Source: a virus
Strand: one strand, 5' to 3'
Virus record (IMG/VR): IMGVR_UViG_3300025603_000095
Span: 1-22,086 of that record
DNA length: 22,086 bases
Shown here: in pieces, positions 12,634 through 20,712 of the stretch
Layout of the letters: each line of letters opens with the position of its first letter
Position numbering within the stretch: position 1 is the stretch's first letter
Position numbers and translations under genes: made by a program
The notes under the pieces: model-generated
Seen by the model: only the letters and a program-made list of their open reading frames with translations
Told to the model about the DNA's origin: nothing
Databases searched by the model: none

Positions 12634-15509
12634 GGATCCGCACAGGCTATTCATTCCGCCAAGCAGTGGGGCACCTCGACGAAGCTCTCGCAGGCATCCA
12701 GCGCATGGGGCTCCCATTCGCGCCAATCACCGACCGCGCCTCAACCTTTGGGTTCGTGCGTTGGTCCAAGCTGTGCAAGAAGAACGACCTCAAGCCTGTG
12801 TTCGGGGTTGAGCTGGCAGTGACCGACGACCCACAGAGCAAAAAGCCTGCGTTCGACCACTGGACATTCGTGGCCAAGGATTCACTGGTGCAAGTGCATG
12901 AGGCTCTTGAGCTGGCCACCTCTCAGTTCCGCTATGAGGCTCTGCTCAACTATGATCAGGCCCAAGCGGTTGACGCAATCAAGATCGTCGGCCATCGCTC
13001 AAACCTAGAGGGCATCGACCCCAACACACCTGACCTTTACGTCGCGCTGAGCCCAAGCCTGAGCAATGGTCAGTTTGTGCGTGCGCAGCGATTGGGGTTC
13101 AAGTTCATCGCATCGGGCGACAATCGCTACCCCAGCGAGAAAGATCTGGCGTTCTACGAGGTGGTGTGCGGACGCATGGCATCCACCCAGAGCTATCCGC
13201 AATGGATCGTCTCTCGTGAGGAGTGGGCAGCAGCCCTGCCCAGAGGCTGCTCAGCGTCCGTGGCCGACGAAGCGTGGGCAACGCTACTCTCGGTCGGAGA
13301 AAGCCTTTCAGCGGCGCTAAAATCTGGGTCTCTGTTGGTGCCCGAAAAGAAGATGTCGCTGCGCAAGATGTGCGAGGCGGGTGCGAAAGAATTAGGCATC
13401 GACCTTTCGGACGAAATATACGCTGCTCGGCTGAAGAAAGAGCTGGACCTGATCGACCTCAAGCAGTTCGAGGACTACTTCTACATCATCGCTGACATGG
13501 TGGCTTGGGCACGGGAGCGGATGATCGTCGGCCCAGCGCGGGGTTCGTCGTGCGGGAGCTTGGCTTGCTACCTGCTCAAGATCACGACGATTGACCCAAT
13601 CCCTTACGGGTTGATCTTTGAACGCTTCATCGACCTCAATCGTTCGGACCTGCCAGACATCGACATCGACTTCTCCGACCAGCAGCGGCACCTCGTGTTC
13701 GAATACATGGAGAACAAGTACGGTCGCGACCGCATTGCGCGGCTGGGCACGGTGGCGATGTATAAGGCACGGTCGTCGATGCAGGAAGCTGGCGCAGCGT
13801 TGCGCATTCCGCGTTGGCAGACCGACAAGGCTCTGGACGCATTGATTGAGCGCAGCTCGGGCGACTCACGCGCATTGGACACGCTGCGTGACACGCTGGA
13901 ACAAACACCCAACGGCCAAGAGCTGGTGAGCAAATACCCAGAGGTCATGGTGGCGACAAAGATGGAAGGCCACCCACGTCACCACTCCCAGCACGCGGCG
14001 GGCATCGTGTTGACCGAGCTGCCAGTGCATGAATACGTCGCCGTGGACAAGAGGACGGGTGCGACCCATTGTGACAAAAAGGACGCTGAAGAGCTTGAGC
14101 TGCTGAAGATCGACGCGCTGGGCCTTACGCAGCTGTCCGTGTTCGAGGATGCATTGGAGCTGGCGGGGTTGCCGCTGCACTTTTTGGAGAGCGTGCCACT
14201 GGACGACGACGCTGCGTTCGACGTGCTCAACAAGGGCCATTTTAGCGGCGTGTTCCAGTTCAACGGGTTGGCATTGCAGTCGTTGTGCAAGCAGACCAAG
14301 GTGGTCGAGCTGGACGACATCATCGCCATCACCGCTCTGGCGCGTCCTGGACCGCTGACGTCTGGTGGCGCATCCGAGTGGGTTTACCGCAAGAACGGCT
14401 GGGACCCAAGGATCAATCAGAAGATCGGCACCACCTACCCTCACCCGTTGTTTGAGCCATACCTGAATGACACGCGTGGCATCGTGTTGTATCAGGAGCA
14501 GGTCATGGAGATCGGTCGGCAGATTGGCGACCTGAGCTGGGAAGACGTGACCGCATTGCGCAAGGCGATGTCGAAGTCTCTGGGCAAGGAATACTTCGAC
14601 CAGTTCGGCGACCGCTGGAAGGACGCAGCCGAGAAGAAGGGCATCCCGCGCGACGTGCTTGACAAGGTCTGGGACGACCTTTGCGCCTACGGTGCGTGGG
14701 CATTCAACAAGTCACACTCGGTGGCGTATGGGATGATCAGCTATTGGTGCTGTTGGATGAAGGCACACTACCCAACGCAGTTCGCCGCTGCGACCCTCAA
14801 CCACGAAACTGACCCAATGAAGCAGATCGGCACGCTGCGTGAGCTGCACAACGAGGGAATCGGCTACGTCGCGGTGGACGCAGAGCTGTCGACCGACAAG
14901 TGGCAGGTTGGGTTTGTTGACGGCAAGCAGGTGCTGGTGGGCCCAGTGCAGAACGTCAGGGGCATTGGCCCAAAGCTCGTGCAACAGATTGTGAGCTCAA
15001 GGCACCGCAACGAGCCTCTGCCAGCGCGTGCTGCCAAGCTGCTGGCCGACCCCAAGACCCAGATCGACACGCTGTGGCCAGTGCGCGACCGCATCCAAGA
15101 GCTGATCCCTGACCCAACAGAGCGCAACATCCTTACGCCTGTTTCGGTCATCGAAGACATAACAGAAGCTCACGAAAAGGAGACGACATTCTTGATCATC
15201 GCAGTGGCCAAGTCGATCAACCCGCGCGATGAAAACGAGACGATCATGATCGCGCGGCGTGGCTATGAGATCAAAGATGGCAAGACGCAATCGCTCAACC
15301 TGCAGATGGAGGATGACACAGGCATCATCTATTGCAAGATCGGGCGGTGGAAATACGCCCAGCTAGGCAAGCAGATCGTCGATCGCGGTCGTCCTGGCAA
15401 GTCAATTTATGCCATCAAAGGTTCGGCCCTGCCCAAGCGCAGGTTCTTGATGGTCGAAAACGTTCGCTACATTGGCGACATGGATCCAACACACGAGGAA
15501 AACAAATGA
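12630..15509 (+). CDS. C-family DNA polymerase (DNA polymerase III alpha-like)
   Basis: The product has 959 residues; ATG 12630 overlaps the exonuclease stop. The polymerase core carries GPARGSSCGSL at about 301, the catalytic P-D-I-D-I-D-F with Asp343 and Asp345, and the third carboxylate in LLKIDALGL at Asp495. HHSQHAAGIVL, ALARPGPL, YQEQVM (about 621) and AFNKSHSVAYG (about 691) are further C-family blocks. The N-terminal PHP-like region (about 1-215) has lost the opening HxH metal ligands: it reads RIRTGYSF, and ITDRASTFGFV further on. An OB-like domain spans roughly 849-945. The protein ends there, so the tau-binding tail of cellular DnaE (about 1,160 residues) is absent. It is the replicative polymerase of the phage, partnered with the exonuclease before and the primase-helicase after. 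Confidence 0.93.
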   Translation: MRIRTGYSFRQAVGHLDEALAGIQRMGLPFAPITDRASTFGFVRWSKLCKKNDLKPVFGVELAVTDDPQSKKPAFDHWTFVAKDSLVQVHEALELATSQFRYEALLNYDQAQAVDAIKIVGHRSNLEGIDPNTPDLYVALSPSLSNGQFVRAQRLGFKFIASGDNRYPSEKDLAFYEVVCGRMASTQSYPQWIVSREEWAAALPRGCSASVADEAWATLLSVGESLSAALKSGSLLVPEKKMSLRKMCEAGAKELGIDLSDEIYAARLKKELDLIDLKQFEDYFYIIADMVAWARERMIVGPARGSSCGSLACYLLKITTIDPIPYGLIFERFIDLNRSDLPDIDIDFSDQQRHLVFEYMENKYGRDRIARLGTVAMYKARSSMQEAGAALRIPRWQTDKALDALIERSSGDSRALDTLRDTLEQTPNGQELVSKYPEVMVATKMEGHPRHHSQHAAGIVLTELPVHEYVAVDKRTGATHCDKKDAEELELLKIDALGLTQLSVFEDALELAGLPLHFLESVPLDDDAAFDVLNKGHFSGVFQFNGLALQSLCKQTKVVELDDIIAITALARPGPLTSGGASEWVYRKNGWDPRINQKIGTTYPHPLFEPYLNDTRGIVLYQEQVMEIGRQIGDLSWEDVTALRKAMSKSLGKEYFDQFGDRWKDAAEKKGIPRDVLDKVWDDLCAYGAWAFNKSHSVAYGMISYWCCWMKAHYPTQFAAATLNHETDPMKQIGTLRELHNEGIGYVAVDAELSTDKWQVGFVDGKQVLVGPVQNVRGIGPKLVQQIVSSRHRNEPLPARAAKLLADPKTQIDTLWPVRDRIQELIPDPTERNILTPVSVIEDITEAHEKETTFLIIAVAKSINPRDENETIMIARRGYEIKDGKTQSLNLQMEDDTGIIYCKIGRWKYAQLGKQIVDRGRPGKSIYAIKGSALPKRRFLMVENVRYIGDMDPTHEENK

Positions 15510-17719
15510 GCAAGAAATCAGTATCGTCCCTGAGCGAGATCCCTGCGGTCCACGAATATCTGCAGCGCATCGGCGCTGAGCCACGCTCGCTGCTGACAGC
15601 AGTGGTCCGAGAGATGAGCGGCAAATACTGGCAAGACGTCGCGGTGATCAAGTTCGAGCGCAACGGTGCCGTAACAGCGCACGAGGCCTTCGCACCCAGC
15701 GAGAGCGAAGTGACCCGAATCATCGCACAGTTCGATGAATACGAGTTCCCCACGCAACAGAAGATCAAAGGGCTGAACAACGTCCCTGAGGCAATCGACA
15801 AAGCAGAGCCTGAGAATGTGTTCAAGTTCTTTGACTCTGATGGATCAATTATCATGCTTCAGCTGAGGCGCGATGGCAAGGACGGAGAGAAGAATTACGT
15901 CCCCTACACCTATTGGTCCGACGGCAAGTGGCGTGCGGCCGAGCCTGAAGGGTTGTTGCCGTTGTGGGGCATTGACCAGCTGAAAGACCACACCACCGTG
16001 TTCGTCCATGAAGGCGCAAAGGCTGCTCGGGCAGTGGCGCGCATGGTCGCTGGCGAAACTCGTGCGGACCGTGATGCGCTAACAGCGCACCCTTGGGGGC
16101 CAGAAATGGCAGGCGCGGCGCATGTTGGGTGGATTGGTGGGGCGCTGTCACCCGCGCGCACTGACTGGGGAGTGCTCAAGCGCATGGGCTTAAAGCGTGC
16201 CTACATCGTGAGCGACAATGACCCTGCTGGGGTGCAGGCGGTCCCCGCAATCGCTTACCGCCTGAGGGTGCCGACCTTCCACGTCCAGTTCACTGACGAA
16301 TGGCCAGCGTCGTTCGACCTCGCGGACAAGTTCCCTCGGGCCATGTTCCGTGCGCTGGACGGGGTTGACCACTACGTTGGGCCAGCATTCCGTGCATGCT
16401 TGCATCCTGCAACATGGGCCACGGACCTGATCCCCAACGTAGCAGGCAAGCCAACAACTGTGCTCCGCCAACACTTCAAAGAGATGTGGGCCTACATCGA
16501 AGAAGCTGACCTGTGGGTGTGCACCGAGATGCCAGAGATCGTGCGGACTGAGCCCGTCGTTAACAAAGTGTTCTCGGCATTCTCCCACACGTCCAACACC
16601 ACCCAGCTACTGCTGAAAGCCTATCAAGGTCGCTCAACAAAGATCTGCTATCGCCCTGATGTCAAAGGCAGAATCGTAACTGACCGCTCGACCAGTGCGA
16701 TCAACCTGCACATCCCGTCCCAGATCAAGCCTGCGAGCGGGGACGCTGGGCCATGGATTGAGTTCCTGAGCTACATGTTCCCGACCGAAAGCGAGCGCAA
16801 GAATGTTGAGCGGTGGTGCGCCACGCTTATTGCTCACCCTGCGGTTCGGATGGAGTATGGGTTGTTGTTGGTGAGCGAGGCCCAAGGCATAGGCAAGACC
16901 ACTCTGGGTTCTGAGGTCCTGGGCAAGCTGGTGGGTGACCACAACGTGGGGTATCCCTCGGAGAAGACGATCACGGAAGGTGGGTTCACTGACTGGATCG
17001 CCAACAAACGGCTGATCGTGGTCAACGAGATCTATTCGGGCCACAGCTGGAAAGCCTACAACACACTGAAAAGCTACATCACCGACAAAGACGTGACTGT
17101 TAATGCGAAGTATCAGCGGCCCTACATAATCGATAACTGGGCACACATCATTGCGTGTTCCAACTCAATGCGTGCTCTGCGCATGGAACAAGACGACAGG
17201 CGGTGGTTTTACCCTGAGATCACAGAGGCCCGCTGGCAACCTGCCAAGTTCAAGGAATTCTACAACTGGCTGCAAGGCGGTGGGCTGTCGATCATCGCTG
17301 GCTGGGCCAAAAACTACGGCAACTACGTCCAGAAAGGGGAGCGTGCGCCAATGACTGAGCGCAAAAAGGACATGATCGCTGGCTCGCGGACCGAGGCGCA
17401 GATTGAAGCGGCGGCGCTGGCTGAGGCTGCGCAGCGTTCACCACGGCCGATGGTCATGTCGATGAAAGAGATTGAGATGTGGGCGCGCACCCAGATCCAA
17501 GGGCGGATGTATGATAGTCCGTATGACTTGCGGAAGGTGATGAAGGAGTGTGGGATGAACCCTTCAAAAGGACGCATCTTCGTGAGCAACCGACTGCAAT
17601 ACGTGATCGCTAACACAGCGGCGATGCAAAAGCTGGCTGGGCCACTGGACGGGAACAACCTTGAGCTGATCAAAGACATGGTCGTAAAACCTAGCGATGT
17701 TATGGAAGGGGCGATGTGA
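15506..17719 (+). CDS. Primase-helicase (Toprim-like plus SF3-type ATPase)
   Basis: The product has 737 residues from ATG 15506 (ATGA overlap with the polymerase). The N-terminal half contains a Toprim-like core: VHEGAKAARA with Glu169 and IVSDNDPAG with Asp237 and Asp239. This fits primer synthesis. The C-terminal half is an ATPase of the phage DUF5906/SF3-helicase type: Walker A SEAQGIGKTT (Lys464), Walker B-like RLIVVNEI, and motif C-like HIIACSN followed by DDRRWF. The enzyme would unwind the fork and prime DNA for the adjacent polymerase. The region before the Toprim core (residues 1-150) has no recognised zinc-binding module, although template-recognition domains can be very divergent. 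This is the last large gene of the replication cluster. Confidence 0.87.
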   Translation: MSKKSVSSLSEIPAVHEYLQRIGAEPRSLLTAVVREMSGKYWQDVAVIKFERNGAVTAHEAFAPSESEVTRIIAQFDEYEFPTQQKIKGLNNVPEAIDKAEPENVFKFFDSDGSIIMLQLRRDGKDGEKNYVPYTYWSDGKWRAAEPEGLLPLWGIDQLKDHTTVFVHEGAKAARAVARMVAGETRADRDALTAHPWGPEMAGAAHVGWIGGALSPARTDWGVLKRMGLKRAYIVSDNDPAGVQAVPAIAYRLRVPTFHVQFTDEWPASFDLADKFPRAMFRALDGVDHYVGPAFRACLHPATWATDLIPNVAGKPTTVLRQHFKEMWAYIEEADLWVCTEMPEIVRTEPVVNKVFSAFSHTSNTTQLLLKAYQGRSTKICYRPDVKGRIVTDRSTSAINLHIPSQIKPASGDAGPWIEFLSYMFPTESERKNVERWCATLIAHPAVRMEYGLLLVSEAQGIGKTTLGSEVLGKLVGDHNVGYPSEKTITEGGFTDWIANKRLIVVNEIYSGHSWKAYNTLKSYITDKDVTVNAKYQRPYIIDNWAHIIACSNSMRALRMEQDDRRWFYPEITEARWQPAKFKEFYNWLQGGGLSIIAGWAKNYGNYVQKGERAPMTERKKDMIAGSRTEAQIEAAALAEAAQRSPRPMVMSMKEIEMWARTQIQGRMYDSPYDLRKVMKECGMNPSKGRIFVSNRLQYVIANTAAMQKLAGPLDGNNLELIKDMVVKPSDVMEGAM

Positions 17720-17907
17720 TGGCTGTGGTGCATGTTGCGAAGATCGAAACTGATGGGCGCACGGCGCGTGTGATCCTGTCCGATGGGAACGAGCTGCATG
17801 GGCTGATAAGTGTTGATTCGAGTGGCGAGGTTAATGCGCTGTCTAAGTTCGTGATCGAAGGCTATATCATGAGGGTTTGTGAAATGGACAAAAAGAGCTA
17901 CAGTTGA
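17719..17907 (+). CDS. Small hypothetical protein
   Basis: The product has 62 residues from ATG 17719, overlapping the previous stop as TGATG; GGAAGGGG lies upstream. The short, beta-rich sequence (VVHVAKIETDGRTARVILSD, then SGEVNALSKFVIEGYIMRVC) resembles small SH3-like or OB-like proteins, but no family is recognised. It ends the compact replication cluster; non-coding and degenerate sequence follows. Confidence 0.6.
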   Translation: MAVVHVAKIETDGRTARVILSDGNELHGLISVDSSGEVNALSKFVIEGYIMRVCEMDKKSYS

Positions 17908-18130
17908 GGTGCCAAGCGGTGCGTGGCTGGGCTGACAGGTGCCCGAAAACGACCGCACAGTGGCTGGGTTAATCTTCCTCCCTGATCCTGGGTCGCTGCG
18001 TCCTGAGTATGACGTTAAACTGCTTGCTGGATCAAACATGATGGTCGGTGGCCGCTGGGGCCAAAAACAGCCCAAAAAGTTAAGTCCTTGTTTTCCCACT
18101 TACCACTTTCCATTTTCCTTACAATTCTGA
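17879..18130 (+). pseudogene. Interrupted reading frame after the replication cluster (possible broken gene)
   Basis: A frame beginning at GTG 17879 (GAGGG 3 bases upstream) reads VKWTKRATVEVPSGAWLG, stops at TGA 17933-17935, then continues as QVPENDRTVAGLIFLPDPGS and on to about 18066 with codon use like its neighbours. After that it runs into the structured intergenic element. The segment after the stop could also start at GTG 17939. Continuity across a single TGA looks like a nonsense-mutated small gene, but this is only a reading of composition. A sequencing error, a real short ORF starting at 17939, or chance are all possible. Confidence 0.3.
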
Positions 18131-18211
18131 AGACTCTGAGAAGAAAGAGAAGAAGAGAGTATATGAGAAGGGTTTGGGGTATTGATGGTAAAAGCGGAAA
18201 ATGGAAAGTGG
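18072..18211 (+). promoter_or_regulatory. Structured intergenic element copy B, upstream of the nuclease gene
   Basis: It is the second copy of the element at 4792-4929, in the same orientation relative to the next gene. From CCAAAAAGTTAAGTCC through the ACAATTC at about 18120-18127 the two copies are almost identical; beyond that a purine-rich run (GAGAAGAAAGAGAAGAAGAG) and ATATGA are recognisable but diverged. Perfect 16-base inverted arms lie at 18103-18118 and 18196-18211. Motif TAAGTCCTTGTTTTC at 18081-18095 is the reverse complement of 18272-18286, so the whole segment is framed by 15-bp inverted repeats. Function is unknown; an RNA leader, a protein-binding region or a replication signal would fit. 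Confidence 0.75.
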
Positions 18212-18286
18212 GTATTTAATGATATCAAGGAGTTATAAAATGAGAAAAACGTCCGAAAAAAAGCCTGTAGCGAAAACAAGGACTTA
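18081..18286. repeat. 206-bp segment framed by perfect 15-bp inverted repeats
   Basis: TAAGTCCTTGTTTTC (18081-18095) and GAAAACAAGGACTTA (18272-18286) are exact reverse complements. Two further copies of the motif occur at 4906-4920 (15/15) and 7059-7072 (14 of 15). No flanking target duplication is visible, so this does not look like a fresh insertion of a miniature transposable element. Confidence 0.8.
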
Positions 18287-18287
18287 G
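18240..18287 (+). CDS. 15-codon leader ORF
   Basis: ATG 18240 has an exact AAGGAG at 18227-18232 with 7-base spacing, and opens a frame encoding MRKTSEKKPVAKTRT before TAG 18285-18287. The stop is two bases from the nuclease start, and the AAGGA of the repeated motif at 18278-18282 is that gene's ribosome site. A basic 15-residue peptide followed immediately by a gene suggests translational coupling or a leader role. The peptide could also be a by-product of conserved DNA; a related string (SSEKMQAKTRT) can be read across 7036-7071 without an obvious start. Confidence 0.5.
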   Translation: MRKTSEKKPVAKTRT

Positions 18288-18289
18288 CC

Positions 18290-18697
18290 ATGGCGAGCGA
18301 AGAGAGGCAGTTTCAGCAGTGGTTCGTGCGGGAGTGGGAGAAGTCGGGCAGATGGGCTGAGAACATCCACCCTAGCTTTGGGACCAAGACGGGCATCCCT
18401 GATGTGTTTTTGTTGATCAGCAAGCTGCTGGTGCCGATTGAGATAAAGACTGCTGAGCTGGTCGCAGGTGAGTTGAAGGTGAGCGATATCAGACCCGCAC
18501 AGATACGTTGGTCGCGCAAGTTCGCGGCGCACGGCGGAGCTTGCTGCCTTGCGGCAGGGCTGCGAGACGGCAAGAGCTGGCGCATTGCTGTGGTGCGGAA
18601 CGAGGCTTGGTGGTCAGGCAAGGTGGTGTTCTCTGAGGATGAATTCGTCGTTGTGGATACCCCATTCAGGGCTTTGATCCACGTGCTGTCACAATGA
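18290..18697 (+). CDS. PD-(D/E)XK nuclease (VRR-NUC/Holliday-resolvase-like)
   Basis: The product has 135 residues. The ribosome site is AAGGA in the repeated GAAAACAAGGACTTA motif 8 bases upstream. Catalytic signature: GIPDVFLL with Asp38, then PIEIKTAE with Glu51-x-Lys53, and a downstream RPAQIRW with Gln71, as in VRR-NUC and Hjc-like nucleases. Residues before this (EERQFQQWFVREWEKSG) form the usual helix, and the IHPSFGTKTG before the catalytic Asp fits the family. The enzyme probably cleaves branched or damaged DNA during recombination, repair or processing of replication products before packaging. It lies between the replication and packaging modules. Confidence 0.82.
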   Translation: MASEERQFQQWFVREWEKSGRWAENIHPSFGTKTGIPDVFLLISKLLVPIEIKTAELVAGELKVSDIRPAQIRWSRKFAAHGGACCLAAGLRDGKSWRIAVVRNEAWWSGKVVFSEDEFVVVDTPFRALIHVLSQ

Positions 18698-18764
18698 GCT
18701 TTCCTTTTTTGGTGCTTTCAGCGATAATGAGGCAACCCGCGCAATTATGTGAGAGCCTCAGCCC
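18698..18764 (+). promoter_or_regulatory. Short gap before terS with a motif shared with the divergent region
   Basis: The 67-bp gap contains GATAAT at 18723-18728 and AGGCAACCCG at 18730-18739. The same 10-mer follows TATGCT at 6974-6990. A promoter for the packaging genes is plausible, but no convincing -35 hexamer is seen. Confidence 0.35.
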
Positions 18765-19298
18765 ATGCAACCGATGATCCCCAGCTTTTGGAAACAGTCG
18801 AAAGAGCACGTCCGGAATGCTGCTCGTGGGCGTCCGCAAACCTACGACAATTCAGAAGACCTTGCCAACGCATGTGGCGGATACTTTGATTGGTGCGAGC
18901 AGAATTTCGTTGAGGAAGAGGTCTTGGTCAATTTTCAAGGTGTCACCACCAAGGAAAAAAAGGCGCACCCAGTGCCTATGATCATCAGAGGAATGTGTAA
19001 TTTCATCGGCGTGAACGAAAGCACATGGCGAGTTTGGCGACAAACGAGGCCAGATTTATCAGCGACTATTGGCTGGGCGGAACATGTCATCTACATGCAG
19101 AAGTTCACAGGCGCTGCGTCAGGCCAGTTCAATGCGAATTTGATAGCACGCGATCTGGGTCTGGCCGAAAAGTCAGAGCTCACAGGCCGCGACGGTGGGC
19201 CAATCCAGACAACGACCATCGACACTGAGAAGCTAAGCACGAGCGCATTGAAAGAGATTTTAGCTGCGAGGAACCATGCTCAATCTGACGACAGCTGA
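18765..19298 (+). CDS. Terminase small subunit (P22 gp3-like)
   Basis: The product has 177 residues. SEDLANACGGYFDWCEQNF, then LVNFQGVTTKEKKAHPVPMI and IIRGMCNFIGVNESTWRVWR match the small terminase/DNA-packaging gp3 type: an N-terminal helix-turn-helix region followed by a 'strand, T-x-x-x-x-x-x-x-P-M, then helical W-R' block. KFTGAASGQFNANLIARDLG near residue 120 is another family-typical segment. Two start codons (18765 and 18774) are possible. The small subunit recognises viral DNA and feeds it to the large subunit, whose gene begins inside this one (23-bp overlap). Confidence 0.85.
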   Translation: MQPMIPSFWKQSKEHVRNAARGRPQTYDNSEDLANACGGYFDWCEQNFVEEEVLVNFQGVTTKEKKAHPVPMIIRGMCNFIGVNESTWRVWRQTRPDLSATIGWAEHVIYMQKFTGAASGQFNANLIARDLGLAEKSELTGRDGGPIQTTTIDTEKLSTSALKEILAARNHAQSDDS

Positions 19299-20712
19299 CA
19301 TAAACGCTGTCGAGCGTGAGTTGTGCAAGAGGTCGCTCAGCGGCTTCCTCCAGTGCGCATGGCCACACATTGACCCTGTGAGATACGTGCACAACTGGCA
19401 CATCGAGGCCATGGCCGAGCACCTTGAGGCAACCACCACTGGCCAGATCAAGCGTCTTTTGATCAACATCCCTCCAGGAACATCCAAGTCCACGATGACT
19501 GGTGTCATGTTCCCTGCTTGGTTGTGGGGTCCGCACGATTGGCCTGGTGCACGCATCATCGGCGCTGCTCACGATCAAGGCCTAGCTGTCCGCGACAGCC
19601 GCAAGGTTAGAGAGCTCGTAACTAGCAATTGGTTCCAGAGCCATTGGCCATTGAAGCTGATGGGCGACCAGAATGAGAAGCTCTATTTTGAGAACGAGGC
19701 CAAGGGATTCAGGCAGGCAAGTGCGGTTGCTTCCATGACTGGGCGGCGTGGCGACTTCGTGATCTGGGACGACCCGCACACACCTGAGAAGGCACTGTCC
19801 GACGTCGACCGAACGAAGACCATCCGCATTTTCCGTGAGACCTTGCCCACTCGCCTCAACGACCCTGAGCATTCGGTCATCATCGTGGTGATGCAGAGGT
19901 TGCACGAAGGCGATGTTTCAGGTGAGATCTTGTCCAGCGAGAGCGACTACGTGCATTTGCGCATCCCAATGGAATACGAGCCACAGCTCGCCAAGGCAAC
20001 CAAGATCGGCTGGCGTGACCCGCGCAAGACCGAGGGTGAGTTGTTGATGCCCAATCGTTTCACGGCTGAGGTCGTCGAGGCATACAAGCGTGACATGGGC
20101 TCTTATGCCTACGCTGGTCAGATGCAGCAGCGCCCAGCACCTTCTGGCGGCGGCGTGTTCAAGGACGAGTGGTGGCAATTCCACACCCACCCACCACGGA
20201 TCAAGTGGCGCACCATCTATGCTGACACCGCACTGAAGACCAAGGAGCAGAATGACTGGTCTGTGTTTCAGTGCTGGGGTTGCTCGGTCGATGGTCAGGC
20301 GGTCCTCCTTGATCAGATACGCGGCAAGTGGGAGGCTCCTGATCTGTTGGTGCAGGCACGAGCTTTCTGGAACAAGCACAAGGCTGTGGTCGGCCAAGGC
20401 ACACTGCGAGCCATGAAGCCTGAGGACAAGGCATCTGGCACAGGCTTGATCCAGACGCTGAAGCGCGAGGGCATGCCTGTGATCCCGATCCAGAGATCAA
20501 TTGACAAGCTGACCCGCGCGTATGATGCGGCACCATTTGTTGAGAGCGGGCATGTCTCTTTGCCTAGCGACGCACCATGGCTGAGCGACTACCTTGCTGA
20601 GTTCTCGTCGTTCCCCAACGGGACGCACGACGACCAACTAGACCCAACGATGGACGCGATTATGGACATCCTTCACGAAGGCGCACAGCGCCCACAAATA
20701 AGGGCATTGTAA
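19276..20712 (+). CDS. terL: Terminase large subunit
   Basis: The product has 478 residues; CGAGGA precedes ATG 19276. ATPase: Walker A PPGTSKST at 66-73 (Lys71), Walker B VIWDDP at 162-167. The C-terminal RNase H-like nuclease domain starts at about 310 with YADTALKTK (Asp316), and HDDQLDPTMDA near residue 455 supplies a later acidic pair. Domain order and length are normal. With the small subunit and portal it forms the headful or cos packaging motor; the sequence does not show which. It shares one base with the portal start. Confidence 0.95.
   Translation: MLNLTTADINAVERELCKRSLSGFLQCAWPHIDPVRYVHNWHIEAMAEHLEATTTGQIKRLLINIPPGTSKSTMTGVMFPAWLWGPHDWPGARIIGAAHDQGLAVRDSRKVRELVTSNWFQSHWPLKLMGDQNEKLYFENEAKGFRQASAVASMTGRRGDFVIWDDPHTPEKALSDVDRTKTIRIFRETLPTRLNDPEHSVIIVVMQRLHEGDVSGEILSSESDYVHLRIPMEYEPQLAKATKIGWRDPRKTEGELLMPNRFTAEVVEAYKRDMGSYAYAGQMQQRPAPSGGGVFKDEWWQFHTHPPRIKWRTIYADTALKTKEQNDWSVFQCWGCSVDGQAVLLDQIRGKWEAPDLLVQARAFWNKHKAVVGQGTLRAMKPEDKASGTGLIQTLKREGMPVIPIQRSIDKLTRAYDAAPFVESGHVSLPSDAPWLSDYLAEFSSFPNGTHDDQLDPTMDAIMDILHEGAQRPQIRAL

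Noticed and set aside
18081-18286. Miniature transposable element (MITE) interpretation of the inverted-repeat-framed segment
   Set aside because: Homology with the other copy extends outside the terminal repeats, the other copy lacks the second terminus and no target duplication is seen.
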